Positions 15,364 to 24,365 of a stretch of 59,558 nucleotides of DNA are shown piece after piece. Source of the stretch: Clostridia bacterium (GTDB lineage: Bacteria; Bacillota; Clostridia; Oscillospirales; Acutalibacteraceae); the NCBI GenBank assembly GCA_017379935.1, contig JAFNVC010000013.1:1-59558 (forward strand), read 5' to 3'. Both the position numbers and the translations under genes were made by a program. The notes below the pieces were generated by a model. The model was not told where the DNA came from. It ran no database searches and worked only from the letters and a program-made list of their open reading frames with translations. Within the stretch, counting starts at the first letter, position 1, and the number at the start of each line of letters is the position of its first letter.

Positions 15364-17505
15364 TTAATTAAATTTTGTCAGCGTGCCCGCATTATAGCTG
15401 AAGGGCTTGAAGCCGATTTCAAGTGCGGGGCTGTTTTCAGCAAGTGTGAAATCGCGGTTTGCGGGATCCTTGAAGAGAGGATCCATAAACACAGCGTTGT
15501 TGTAATAGCCTCTCGACTTTACAATCACGAGCGAGTCTCTGTCGAAAAGCTTTGTTGTATGACCCGAAAGAACCTTTCCGCCGCGGTCATAATCCCAATA
15601 GAGATTGCTGTCGTCAACAAACCAATCGCTTTTTGTATCAAAGGCATACATTGTTGCATTGTCGGTGACAAAGATGTTGTTTGTAGCTGTGAGTGAGTTA
15701 TGCTCCTCGTTCTTTGTGATGATGAATGCGCCCTCACCGCCGAAGGCAAAGATGTTGTTGCGGATAATGTTATCTCTGCCGTAATGCTGATGGAAGGTTT
15801 CGGATGAGCAGTCATAAACGAGGTTATTTTCAACAAGCATTTCACTTGAGCCCTCGTCGAGGTAAATTCCCCAACCGCCGTAGCCGTAAGCACCCTCGTC
15901 ACAGCCGACGTTATAAATCTCGTTACCTGAAAGCACCGTTTCGGGCTGAACGCCGAGCGTATAGATACCGCCCATATCGGAAAGCCAGCCGTTGCCGATG
16001 TTGTAAATAAGGTTGTTGCTGATTGTGATTTTATTTGTCGGATGCTCAGCGTAGCCCCAGTTCCAGCCGACCGAAACGCCCGTATACCAGCCGTCGTGGA
16101 TTTCGTTATTCACGAGGTCGCAATCGTAAGCATTAGTGAGAAGAATACCGATAGCGTTGCTGAAAATTCTGCCGTAATAGCCGATATGGCAATCTCCTAC
16201 GTTGATGTTTTTTGTTGTTGCGGGAACAACGAATTCGCCGTGGATGAAGATTGCATTTGCGCCGATTTCATTGAACATACAGCTTGTGATATCGCAATCC
16301 TGTGCACCCTTATCAAACTTAACTGCGGTATAGGAAATGTTTTCAAAACGGCAGTCTGTAAAATCAATACCCTTTGATGCAATAATATTGATTGCGGCGG
16401 GAATCTCGTATGCGGCCTGCGGATGGTCAGCGCCGTATTTAATGTTTTTATACAACGGATGCGATGACGGGAAGGGGTTGCCCGTATGCGTACCGTTAAC
16501 AAATTCCCAATCTGTATTTACGAAGTCGATACCCTGAAAAGAAATATTTTCTGCGCCGTTGAAATCAATAAGCTTATCGTTGACACCTGCGTTAAGGACG
16601 GTATTTTCAACCGTGTCGCCCTCCTCGGGGATGTAGTAAAGCTTATCCTCCGTGCGGTCAAGATACCATTCGCCGGGAAGTGAAAGAGCTTCCTTAACAT
16701 TATGATAAACAAAGTTATCGTCAACTCTTACGCGCATCGCTGTGGGCTTTGTTGTTTCAATTCTGCCTGTTGAAGCATCAACCGAATGGACGGGAAGATG
16801 CTCGTCGCACCAGAAATGCATAATCTGAACCTCAACATCCTGAGCATTTGCGAAGTCAAGGAGCTGATCCTTATGAGCATAAAAAGCAACGGAATGAGTA
16901 AAGAAATCAGGTGCATGCGAGCCTGCAACAGCTTCGCTTGCGCTCGGATCTGCTATTTTGAAGGTGCCCTCTTTAGGATAGCTTGAAAGCGAAAGGCGCT
17001 TGTCACCCTTGAAGAGTGAGCGGAAATAATCCTCGTCGGAGTTGACCTCAACATCAGTTACAAATGCATTGACTCCGTTGATAGTAGTCTCGCTCCAGCC
17101 CGTGATTAATTTTGAGCCCGAGAAGGAAACCTTCTCGTCGGGATAGGAGCGGTAAAGCACGTTGCTTCTGTCTTCAGAGGTAAATTCAACTGTTTCGCTG
17201 ATGGTGTATGTACCCTCTCTGAACCAGACGGTAACAGCATCGTCAGAAGAGCTGTTTTTAAGAAGCTCCTTTGCTCCTTCAAGAGTTTTCAGCGGAGCAT
17301 CAACCGTACCCGCATTGCTGTCATCACCATCGGGTGCAACAACAAGGTCGTTTTCGCCCATAACGAATTCGCCCTCGTCAAATTCAACCTGTACCTTAGG
17401 TGCTTCAGGCTCGCCGAAGGTACCCTCACCTGTCAGCTTACCGGGGAAAAGAGCAATATTCAGCCATGTAAATATCGCCATAAAGAATGCAATTACTTTG
17501 GTCAT
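15364..17505 (-). CDS. secreted right-handed parallel beta-helix protein, glycoside hydrolase-like
   Basis: A 713-residue protein with an N-terminal hydrophobic signal or anchor (about 1-20). The domain plan is DLVVAPDGDDSNAGTVDAP (the usual opening of secreted beta-helix proteins), an N-terminal beta-rich region, the motif PGEWYLDRTEDKLYYIP (about 280-296), then many beta-helix coils (about 310-670) with Asn ladders. The GEWYLDR motif is shared by beta-helix glycosidases such as GH141-type proteins; I cannot fix the family. Likely role: cutting plant or host polysaccharide outside the cell. It is a single-gene unit with its own promoter. Confidence 0.8.
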   Translation of the reverse strand: MTKVIAFFMAIFTWLNIALFPGKLTGEGTFGEPEAPKVQVEFDEGEFVMGENDLVVAPDGDDSNAGTVDAPLKTLEGAKELLKNSSSDDAVTVWFREGTYTISETVEFTSEDRSNVLYRSYPDEKVSFSGSKLITGWSETTINGVNAFVTDVEVNSDEDYFRSLFKGDKRLSLSSYPKEGTFKIADPSASEAVAGSHAPDFFTHSVAFYAHKDQLLDFANAQDVEVQIMHFWCDEHLPVHSVDASTGRIETTKPTAMRVRVDDNFVYHNVKEALSLPGEWYLDRTEDKLYYIPEEGDTVENTVLNAGVNDKLIDFNGAENISFQGIDFVNTDWEFVNGTHTGNPFPSSHPLYKNIKYGADHPQAAYEIPAAINIIASKGIDFTDCRFENISYTAVKFDKGAQDCDITSCMFNEIGANAIFIHGEFVVPATTKNINVGDCHIGYYGRIFSNAIGILLTNAYDCDLVNNEIHDGWYTGVSVGWNWGYAEHPTNKITISNNLIYNIGNGWLSDMGGIYTLGVQPETVLSGNEIYNVGCDEGAYGYGGWGIYLDEGSSEMLVENNLVYDCSSETFHQHYGRDNIIRNNIFAFGGEGAFIITKNEEHNSLTATNNIFVTDNATMYAFDTKSDWFVDDSNLYWDYDRGGKVLSGHTTKLFDRDSLVIVKSRGYYNNAVFMDPLFKDPANRDFTLAENSPALEIGFKPFSYNAGTLTKFN

Positions 17506-17538
17506 AAAGCTACCTCGATTCTTTTGTTTTACAGACTG

Positions 17539-17567
17539 ATTATATTACAAAGATAATCTTTTGGCAA
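17539..17567 (-). promoter_or_regulatory. promoter of the beta-helix gene
   Basis: Minus strand -35 TTGCCA (17567-17562), 17-base spacer, -10 TATAAT (17544-17539). Confidence 0.75.
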
Positions 17568-17574
17568 GCAAAAA

Positions 17575-17600
17575 TTAAAGCCGCGAAAAAGCGGCTTTAA
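17575..17600 (-). terminator. terminator of the two-component operon
   Basis: Perfect 10-bp stem (TTAAAGCCGC / GCGGCTTTAA) with a 6-base loop. On the minus strand it is followed by TTTTTGC. It lies just after the histidine kinase stop. Confidence 0.7.
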
Positions 17601-17605
17601 GTATT

Positions 17606-19990
17606 TTATTTCGGCAATTTCACGGTTGCCTTGAAGAGGTCGCCGTCGATTGAAATTATCAGCTCACCGTCATTGAGGGCGCACAAATCCTTTGCGATTG
17701 AAAGTCCGAGTCCGTTGCCGTCGCGGTTTCGGGATGCATCTCCCCTTACAAATCTCTCGGTCAGCTCCTCTGCGCTGATGTTAAGCGGCTCACTTGAAAT
17801 ATTCTTAATTTCAAAATATCCGTAGCCGCCCTGCGAGTAAACGCTCGCGTAAACTCTTGAATGAGGTGCGGAATACTTACAGACGTTTGACAGAAGATTT
17901 TCAATAACCCTGTAAATTTTCGTTCCGTCTGCGGTGACGATAACCTTCTGCTCGGGCTCGTTGAAGATAAGAGACAGTCCGTGCTTTTCGAGCTCCGAAT
18001 TCTCTTCAACTATCGCCTGAGTTGCAAGCTCGTTTAAGTTGAGCTTCGTCTTGTTTATCGCAACATTTCCGCTCGAAACCTTTGAAGCCTCGATGAGGTC
18101 CTCAATGAGACGCTTGAGCTTACTTGACTTTTCGTCGATAACACTCATATATCCGAGTGCCTTTTCGTCACTTATGTCGCATTGCTTTAAAAGATCAATA
18201 TAACTGATAACAGACGTGAGCGGAGTTTTGAGGTCGTGCGAAACGTTCGTGATAAGCTCGGTTTTTGTGCGCTCATCCCTGACCGCCTTTATGACAGCCT
18301 TCTGCAGCTCGCTGTTCGTTTCGTCAAAGGCTCTGACGAGTGGCATAAGACTTTCGGGAATTTCGTTCGGGTTCATATCAAACGGCTCGTGCTTATCCGC
18401 CTTGTCAACAATCGTATCAAGTGAACGCATATATTTAAACAGGCGGTAAAGCACATAGGCATCAAAAATAAGAACCATTAAAAACGCGATGAACGCTACC
18501 ACGCTCCACGCCTCGTCATTGTACCAGCCGCCCATAAAGGCACACCAGCAGCAGAATGCCAGACCGACTATATTCGCCGCCGTGCATCCCGTGACGAGGA
18601 GTGCAACGCCCCTATTAAGCTTCTGCGGCTTGAAGATGATTGTTTTGAACCATTTCTTTACAGCTTTGTTTACCTTACTGCAGAAGCCGACGGTTCCCCT
18701 GCAGACGAGCTTAAGCAGCTTAAAAGCTGCAGCTATGATGAAAAAAATCAGCGTATATCTGAAAATCGGGCTTTTCGTTTTAATTCGTCTTGCAAAGGAT
18801 GTCAGAAGCTCCGAAAGAATAAGCACGAACACAGCAACCACCGTTGACAGAACAATCATAAACAGCTCGGGATGCGCGACGATTTCTTCGACGAAGAAGT
18901 CCGCCTCGTAATCCCATAAAATCTGCTCGTGTCTTAAATAAGCAAGACCGACCGCGGCAGCCCCGACCCAGAAATCCGCAAAGACGGAAAGCGCGAGATG
19001 CAGGTCGCACGGGATTTTATCGACAAGCGCGAGCTTTAATTCTCCGTCCTTATGCCCTGCAAGGCTGACGAAAAAGCAGAGGAATAATATCACACCGATA
19101 AAGGATAAAATAAATTTCATAATCAGCGCCGTGTAGTTAAGACTGTTGGTCTCGCTGATCATATTGTTAACGGTCAAAAATTTATCGTTACCCGTAAAGC
19201 TCGGATTGATTGAATAGTAAACGCTCGTCGTTGTTGAAAAATAGTATGACGGCATAACCTTCGGAATTTCCGATTTTGCTATGCTTTCGCTGTATGTCAT
19301 ATTGCCGTTTTCAAGGAAAACATACTCGCTGAAAACCTCGTTGACAACACTAGCCTTACTGTCCACGTTAGAGATTACCGTGCCGTCCGATGCTATCGCA
19401 TAATAGCGGACGTTGCGAAGCTCCTTGAGCGACTGCTCGTTAACGTGACCGACGAAGCTGCTGTAATAATCCGCGGTGAAGGTTCCCTCCACCTGCGTGG
19501 CAACCCACTTTTCATCACGAGAAAAGTCGAGCCAGAGGGACATATCAACATAATCACTTATATAAGAAAAGTCCTTGCCGGTATAATCCGTAACCTGAGT
19601 GTAGCCCCCGTTTTCAGCCCACTCGTCCTCATAATAATGCTCGATTTTACCGCCGTTAGCCTTCCAGATTTCCTTTTCTTTTCTGAATTGCTCTGTGATG
19701 CTGTCAACGCACTTTTTCTTTTCCGCCTCAAAGCGCGCTATGTTCTGATTTCTCATCGACAGCTCAATGATACTGCTGATATCCTGACGGACATAATTGA
19801 CGAATGCCGTTGTATCGTAAACAGAAACGCTTTCGTCTATTCTGAGATTACCGTCACTTATGATAAAGCGGTAGAACAAAGGTATGAAGCTCAGCACACA
19901 CGACACCGCGCAGACGCACGCGAGCACGATGCACATCAGCTTCGAAAACCAGCTGTACTTAAAATTTTTCAACCTTGTATCCAAGACCAT
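17606..19990 (-). CDS. membrane sensor histidine kinase
   Basis: A 794-residue kinase. The first transmembrane helix is at about 18-40 and an extracellular sensor region at about 42-285. Further transmembrane helices are at about 287-311, 333-352, 376-398, 410-428, 463-485 and 496-518. A linker then leads to the HisKA domain, with phosphoacceptor His585 in NVSHDLKTPLTS, and a HATPase domain with N-box IENLLSNVCKYS and G-box GNGLGLSIAK. The many internal helices after the sensor domain are more than the usual two. The start ATG overlaps the response-regulator gene by 32 bases and lacks a clear ribosome site, so a slightly later start (TTG near 19972) is possible. The signal is unknown. Confidence 0.88.
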   Translation of the reverse strand: MVLDTRLKNFKYSWFSKLMCIVLACVCAVSCVLSFIPLFYRFIISDGNLRIDESVSVYDTTAFVNYVRQDISSIIELSMRNQNIARFEAEKKKCVDSITEQFRKEKEIWKANGGKIEHYYEDEWAENGGYTQVTDYTGKDFSYISDYVDMSLWLDFSRDEKWVATQVEGTFTADYYSSFVGHVNEQSLKELRNVRYYAIASDGTVISNVDSKASVVNEVFSEYVFLENGNMTYSESIAKSEIPKVMPSYYFSTTTSVYYSINPSFTGNDKFLTVNNMISETNSLNYTALIMKFILSFIGVILFLCFFVSLAGHKDGELKLALVDKIPCDLHLALSVFADFWVGAAAVGLAYLRHEQILWDYEADFFVEEIVAHPELFMIVLSTVVAVFVLILSELLTSFARRIKTKSPIFRYTLIFFIIAAAFKLLKLVCRGTVGFCSKVNKAVKKWFKTIIFKPQKLNRGVALLVTGCTAANIVGLAFCCWCAFMGGWYNDEAWSVVAFIAFLMVLIFDAYVLYRLFKYMRSLDTIVDKADKHEPFDMNPNEIPESLMPLVRAFDETNSELQKAVIKAVRDERTKTELITNVSHDLKTPLTSVISYIDLLKQCDISDEKALGYMSVIDEKSSKLKRLIEDLIEASKVSSGNVAINKTKLNLNELATQAIVEENSELEKHGLSLIFNEPEQKVIVTADGTKIYRVIENLLSNVCKYSAPHSRVYASVYSQGGYGYFEIKNISSEPLNISAEELTERFVRGDASRNRDGNGLGLSIAKDLCALNDGELIISIDGDLFKATVKLPK

Positions 19991-20648
19991 ACACCACCTT
20001 AATATATTTCGGGTCCTTGGGATTTATTTCAATCTTTTCTCTTATGTTTTTGATGTGTACGGTTACTGTTTTTTCCGTTCCGAAGGAGGGCTCGTTCCAT
20101 ACAGCCTCGTAAATCTGCGATGAAGAAAGCACCTTACCCATATTCTTGCAAAGGTATTCGAGAATGAGGTATTCCCTCGCGGTCAGCTTTACCTCCTGTC
20201 CGTCAACGCTGACGGATTTTGCATCCGTATCGACTACGAGACCTCCGCAGACGAGCTGTGAGCTTTTTCTTTCAAATGACGAAAACGTGACATATCGCCT
20301 TATCTGTGATTTCACCCTTGCAACAAGCTCGAGCGGATTGAACGGCTTTGTAACGTAGTCGTCCGCGCCGAAGCCGAGACCTGCGATTTTATCCGTATCC
20401 TCACTCTTAGCCGAAAGCATTATGACGGGGAAATCAAAGCTTTTCCTTATCCTTAAAATCGTCTGTAAGCCGTTGAGCCTCGGCATCATAATGTCGAGCA
20501 CCATACAGTGAATTTCGTTTTTCATAACGAGGTCGATTGCCTCCTCACCGTCGTGTGCCTTGATAACGTTAAAGCCCTCTTGCTTAAGATATATTTCAAT
20601 CGAATTGACAATAGCCTCATCGTCATCACAAACTAAAACTGTTTTCAC
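19959..20648 (-). CDS. OmpR/PhoB-family response regulator
   Basis: Receiver domain (acidic pocket CDDDEA near the N-terminus, phosphoacceptor Asp in CMVLDIMMP) followed by a winged-helix DNA-binding domain (LTAREYLILEYLCKN, TVTVHIKNIREKI, YIKVVYGLGYK). I place the start at GTG 20648, because GGAGGT lies 7 bases upstream and the family begins with KTVLVCDDD; an ATG at 20672 in the same frame precedes that ribosome site. It gives 229 residues. It is co-transcribed with, and overlaps, the histidine kinase. Confidence 0.9.
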   Translation of the reverse strand: MKTVLVCDDDEAIVNSIEIYLKQEGFNVIKAHDGEEAIDLVMKNEIHCMVLDIMMPRLNGLQTILRIRKSFDFPVIMLSAKSEDTDKIAGLGFGADDYVTKPFNPLELVARVKSQIRRYVTFSSFERKSSQLVCGGLVVDTDAKSVSVDGQEVKLTAREYLILEYLCKNMGKVLSSSQIYEAVWNEPSFGTEKTVTVHIKNIREKIEINPKDPKYIKVVYGLGYKVEKF

Positions 20649-20816
20649 ATCTGCCACCTCCGCAAATAACAAAAGTATTATAACACATCATAACGAATAA
20701 GAGAAGATTTTTAATCCCGATCCGTTGACTAAATTTAACCAGATCAAAGTAAAAGCGAAGTAACAAAAAAGTAAAGAAAAAGTAAAAAAGAATAAGTGGA
20801 AAAACTTTGTTTTCTG

Positions 20817-20825
20817 TGGTATAAT
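20817..20825 (+). promoter_or_regulatory. extended -10 promoter for the phosphatase-RimI/tsaD operon
   Basis: TGGTATAAT, matching TGnTATAAT. The -35 region (TGGAAA at 20797-20802) is poor, as is common with extended -10 promoters. Confidence 0.6.
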
Positions 20826-20831
20826 CAAGAT

Positions 20832-20873
20832 ATATCCCTCCACCGCTTACGCGGTCCCCCTCCCTTTAGGGAC
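20832..20873. repeat. partial copy of the dispersed palindromic repeat
   Basis: Contains TATCCCTCCACCGC and GCGGTCCCCCTCCCTTTAGG, the same blocks as the element at 14413-14561. It lies between the promoter and the start of the next gene, so it would be in the 5' leader of that mRNA and could form a hairpin. Confidence 0.6.
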
Positions 20874-20898
20874 AGATTTTAAAGCAAGAGGTAAGGCT

Positions 20899-21771
20899 AT
20901 GCAAAACATAACTTTCGTCTGCACGGGCAACACCTGCCGCAGTGCAATGGCTGAAGGACTTTTCAGAAAAATACTTAAAGAACGGGGCATCACGGACATC
21001 ACATGCCGAAGCTGCGGTCTTGCCGCTTACACGGGTGACGAGGCTTCACCGCAGGCGGTCGAGGTCTGCCGTGAGCGCGGAGTTGATCTTTCAACCCACC
21101 GCGCGACCGTTTTCAATCAATATATTTTTGACGAAACCGACATTATGGTATGTATGACCGAGAGTCACAAGAGCGCGGTTATGCGCCTTAACCCGACGTT
21201 CAGAGTTCTTGTGCCCGACGGCGGTATCCCCGACCCTTACGGCGGTACGGTTGAAATCTACCGCGAATGTGCGGACAGCCTTGAGGCATTTCTCAATAAA
21301 TTCCTCGACAGCATCACGATGAACATTGAGCCTATGAGTGAAGCACACATCGCACAGATTGCAGAGCTTGAAAAGGTGTCGTTCTCCGTTCCCTGGAGTG
21401 AGGACGGGCTTCGCAGTGAGCTTACGAACGAGACGGCACATTTTCTCGTTGCAACGGCAGAAAACAAGGTGCTCGGCTATATCGGCGTTCACGAAATCTG
21501 CGGTGAAGCATACATCACGAACGTTGCGGTTTTTCCTGAATACCGCAGGCTCGGCATAGGCGAAACGCTGATTGATGCCGCAACAAGCGGTGCAGAAACG
21601 CGGAATTGTGATTTTATTTCCCTCGAAGTGAGAATAAGCAACGTTCCCGCTATTGAACTTTATAAAAAAGAGGGGTATAATATCGTCGGTCAGCGCAAGA
21701 ATTTTTATTCAAACCCGACCGAGGACGCTTACATAATGACAAAGTATTTAAAGGACTGTGAAGCTCAATGA
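20899..21771 (+). CDS. fusion: YwlE-type protein-arginine phosphatase + RimI N-acetyltransferase
   Basis: Residues 1-140 are a low-molecular-weight phosphatase: P-loop CTGNTCRS (Cys8, Arg14) and general-acid Asp112 in PDPYGG. Thr12 within the P-loop matches the threonine that makes B. subtilis YwlE specific for phosphoarginine, so arginine phosphatase activity is likelier than tyrosine (inference). Residues 141-290 are a GNAT acetyltransferase of the RimI type (MNIEPMSEAHIAQI start, VAVFPEYRRLGIGETLI acetyl-CoA site, LYKKEGYNIVGQRKNFY), which acetylates the N-terminal alanine of ribosomal protein S18 in E. coli. The junction is seamless, and I see no ribosome site before Met141. It overlaps tsaD by ATGA; RimI is commonly encoded near TsaD. 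Confidence 0.88.
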   Translation: MQNITFVCTGNTCRSAMAEGLFRKILKERGITDITCRSCGLAAYTGDEASPQAVEVCRERGVDLSTHRATVFNQYIFDETDIMVCMTESHKSAVMRLNPTFRVLVPDGGIPDPYGGTVEIYRECADSLEAFLNKFLDSITMNIEPMSEAHIAQIAELEKVSFSVPWSEDGLRSELTNETAHFLVATAENKVLGYIGVHEICGEAYITNVAVFPEYRRLGIGETLIDAATSGAETRNCDFISLEVRISNVPAIELYKKEGYNIVGQRKNFYSNPTEDAYIMTKYLKDCEAQ

Positions 21772-22781
21772 AAATATTATCAATAGAATCCTCCTGTGAC
21801 GAGACCGCGGCAGCCGTTGTTGAGGACGGCAGAAAAGTGCTTTCGAGCATCGTCGCATCTCAGGTCGAGGAGCATAAAATCTACGGCGGTGTTGTTCCCG
21901 AAATCGCATCGCGCAGACACGTTGAAGCAATATCGGGCGTTGTAAAAAACGCTCTTAATGAAGCTGGCTGTACGCTAGAAGACATTGAAGCAATCGCCGT
22001 AACCCACGCACCTGGTCTTATCGGCGCACTGCTCGTGGGTGTCAACTACGCAAAGGGACTCACGATGGCATCGGGGCTTCCGCTCGTGCCCGTGCATCAT
22101 CTGCGCTCGCACATCGCGGCAAACTACATCACTAATCCCGAATTAAAGCCGCCGTTTCTCTGTCTTGTTGTTTCGGGCGGTCACAGTCACCTTGTTGAGG
22201 TAAAGAGCTACACCGAATTCAAGGTTATCGGCTACACGCACGACGATGCGGCAGGCGAAGCGATGGATAAGGCGGCACGCGCAATGGGACTTCCCTACCC
22301 CGGCGGACTCAACCTTGACCGCGTTGCGAAGGACGGAAACGACAAGGCATACAAGATGCCGCACCCGAGAGTTGACGGCGCACCGTATGATTTCAGCTTT
22401 TCGGGACTTAAAACCGCGGCACTCAATACAATAAACATTGCAAAGCAGAAGGGCGAGGAAATCAGCGTTCCCGACCTCGGTGCTTCTTACATCAAGGCGG
22501 TTGTTGATTGCCTTACCGAGAACACGGAAAAGGCGGCAATCGACCTCGGATATGATAAAATCGTGCTTGCGGGCGGTGTTTCGGCAAACTCTGTTCTGAG
22601 AAAAGAAATGACCGCGCTTTGTCAAAAGCACGGTTGGGAATTATACGCACCCGAATTAAAATATTGCGGAGACAATGCCGCAATGGTCGGCGCACAGGGA
22701 TATTACGAATATCTTAACAATAATATCGCAGACCTCTCACTCAACGCTTGCGCGAGCTTGAGTATCGAAGAAACCAGATAA
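21768..22781 (+). CDS. tsaD: tRNA threonylcarbamoyladenosine transferase subunit
   Basis: Kae1/Qri7/TsaD family of 337 residues, in the ASKHA fold, starting KILSIESSCDETAAAVV. The metal-binding histidines are in VHHLRSHIAAN, and VSGGHSHLVE and GEAMDKAARAMGLPYPGG are typical. With TsaB and TsaE it transfers the threonylcarbamoyl group to A37 of tRNAs reading ANN codons. TsaB and TsaE are not in this window. It overlaps the phosphatase-RimI gene by four bases, implying translational coupling. Confidence 0.95.
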   Translation: MKILSIESSCDETAAAVVEDGRKVLSSIVASQVEEHKIYGGVVPEIASRRHVEAISGVVKNALNEAGCTLEDIEAIAVTHAPGLIGALLVGVNYAKGLTMASGLPLVPVHHLRSHIAANYITNPELKPPFLCLVVSGGHSHLVEVKSYTEFKVIGYTHDDAAGEAMDKAARAMGLPYPGGLNLDRVAKDGNDKAYKMPHPRVDGAPYDFSFSGLKTAALNTINIAKQKGEEISVPDLGASYIKAVVDCLTENTEKAAIDLGYDKIVLAGGVSANSVLRKEMTALCQKHGWELYAPELKYCGDNAAMVGAQGYYEYLNNNIADLSLNACASLSIEETR

Positions 22782-22794
22782 ATAATAATAAATC

Positions 22795-22824
22795 AAGGAC
22801 ACAACGGATTTCCGCTGTGTCCTT
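22795..22824. terminator. terminator between convergent tsaD and MFS genes
   Basis: Inverted repeat AAGGACACA / TGTGTCCTT around a 12-base centre, followed on the plus strand by TTTTCGTTTTG. Confidence 0.65.
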
Positions 22825-22836
22825 TTCGTTTTGCAC

Positions 22837-24228
22837 TTATTTAATTTCATCAAGATTTACGCCCTTGGTCTCCTTGACCTGAGTTGCGAACATAACTGCG
22901 GCAACGCTGACCGCAACAACGGAGATTGCAAGGCATACCCACCAGATCGGGAACTTAAGCATTCCGAGTACAGCCGCGCCGTAGCCGACCACAAGACCGA
23001 TAATAACAAGCAGTCCCTCCGCACCGACAACCGATGCGCGGATATCTGTCGGGACCTTTTCGGTCATCATAACGTTCATATAGTCTCTGCCGATCCAGTA
23101 TGAGCCCTGATAAAGTCCTGCAAATGCGCCGATGAGGTACGGATTCCAGCCGAGGAGAATACCTGCAACGAAGAGAACGTAGCCGATAACGCAGGCAACC
23201 GAAAATCCCGTAACGGTGAACTTTCTGCCGAGCTTATCCGCGATGAAGCCCGAAAGGAAGGTTATCGTCGCATAAACGACGGGCACCATAAACAGAGCCT
23301 TCGTGATATCCGCCGTGCTCATTCCGACGCCGTGCATTGAGGATTCAAAATAAAGCGCGATTGCAGGCATTGCGGAATCGAAAATAATATGCGAAATGAT
23401 AAGGCTTTTCGTGTCCTTGTTCGAGAAGATGTACTTAACACCGTTGAATACGCCCGACTGATTGCGCTGAGCCTCCTTCTGCTTTTTGCGAAGCTCCTTT
23501 TCAGCCTGTCTCTCCTCATACGGGCGGGAAAGATACGCCGTTCTTTCGTTGATAAACACCTTCGTATCCTTAGCAAGCAGAATAACGAGGAGCACGGCAA
23601 CGAAGCCGAGCAACGCAGGAACGAGGAAAATATCGCGCCATTTCGTCGCATCGTCGCCCATAAGAATATCGCGCAGGGTCGGAATAAGAATAACGCCTAA
23701 AATTCCGAACGCCTTGAGAAAGCTGTAAATCTTTGCGCGGTGCTTTTCGGGCGCTTCCTCGAGGATGTAGATAATCTGGATATCGTGTCCCATAAAGAAG
23801 CTGATAACCGCAAAGCCGACGAGGAACATTATGTAGCTCGTTGAAAAATAAATAATCGCAAGTCCCGTCGCCATACCGAGGGTTGAAAGCGCAAAGAGCG
23901 GCTTACGTCCCCATTTGTCGGCAAGCGCCTTATAGAACGGGGTGATGATGCCGAAAACATAGGTAACGATACCGACTGTCGAATGAAGCGCGAGTCCCTC
24001 CTGGAAGGTGTAGTATTTGCCGAGGAACGGATTGTTGACAAAAAATTCCGTAACAAACGACGACTGCACCGTAACGGTGAGATTGCTCGTGACCTCGTCG
24101 AGGATATTGACGATTGCGATAAGGCAGACAAGCACGAGGAAATATCCGCCGTATGTGCCCTTCGCGCGTGTCTTTGAAAGACGGGAAAGCTGTTTTTCTT
24201 CCCTTTGCTTTGTTTTTTCGGTTTTCAT
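22837..24228 (-). CDS. MFS transporter
   Basis: A 463-residue major facilitator with about 12 membrane helices. The start is placed at ATG 24228, preceded by GAGGTG; an upstream ATG in frame adds 11 unrelated residues. The cytoplasmic loop motifs ADKWGRKPLF (between helices 2 and 3) and ADKLGRKFTV (second half) are clear. A long charged N-terminus (KTEKTKQREEKQLSRLSKTRAKG) and a charged central loop are present. The substrate cannot be told; sugar or organic-acid transport is possible. It stands alone, convergent with tsaD and divergent from the SpoIVFA-like gene. Confidence 0.82.
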   Translation of the reverse strand: MKTEKTKQREEKQLSRLSKTRAKGTYGGYFLVLVCLIAIVNILDEVTSNLTVTVQSSFVTEFFVNNPFLGKYYTFQEGLALHSTVGIVTYVFGIITPFYKALADKWGRKPLFALSTLGMATGLAIIYFSTSYIMFLVGFAVISFFMGHDIQIIYILEEAPEKHRAKIYSFLKAFGILGVILIPTLRDILMGDDATKWRDIFLVPALLGFVAVLLVILLAKDTKVFINERTAYLSRPYEERQAEKELRKKQKEAQRNQSGVFNGVKYIFSNKDTKSLIISHIIFDSAMPAIALYFESSMHGVGMSTADITKALFMVPVVYATITFLSGFIADKLGRKFTVTGFSVACVIGYVLFVAGILLGWNPYLIGAFAGLYQGSYWIGRDYMNVMMTEKVPTDIRASVVGAEGLLVIIGLVVGYGAAVLGMLKFPIWWVCLAISVVAVSVAAVMFATQVKETKGVNLDEIK

Positions 24229-24340
24229 ATTATGCACCTCTTTTGATTGATTATATATCAAAGGGTGAGGTTTGACAATAAGTATTTAGATAAATTGGAG
24301 TTTGCAAATTCTGTTTTCGTTCTAATCCTTATTGCTTTTT

Positions 24341-24348
24341 CATACACT
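24341..24348 (+). promoter_or_regulatory. possible sigma-E -10 element (CATACACT)
   Basis: Matches the sporulation sigma-E -10 consensus CATACAnT. Only 17 bases separate it from the start codon, with GAGGTG between. The -35 region is weak. A similarly placed CATACAAT precedes yabP. Confidence 0.4.
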
Positions 24349-24365
24349 TTCCTTGAGGTGATATA

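Noticed and set aside
21319-21771. Separate rimI gene starting at ATG 21319
   Set aside because: No ribosome site precedes it, and the upstream phosphatase frame continues without a stop, so a fusion is the simpler reading.
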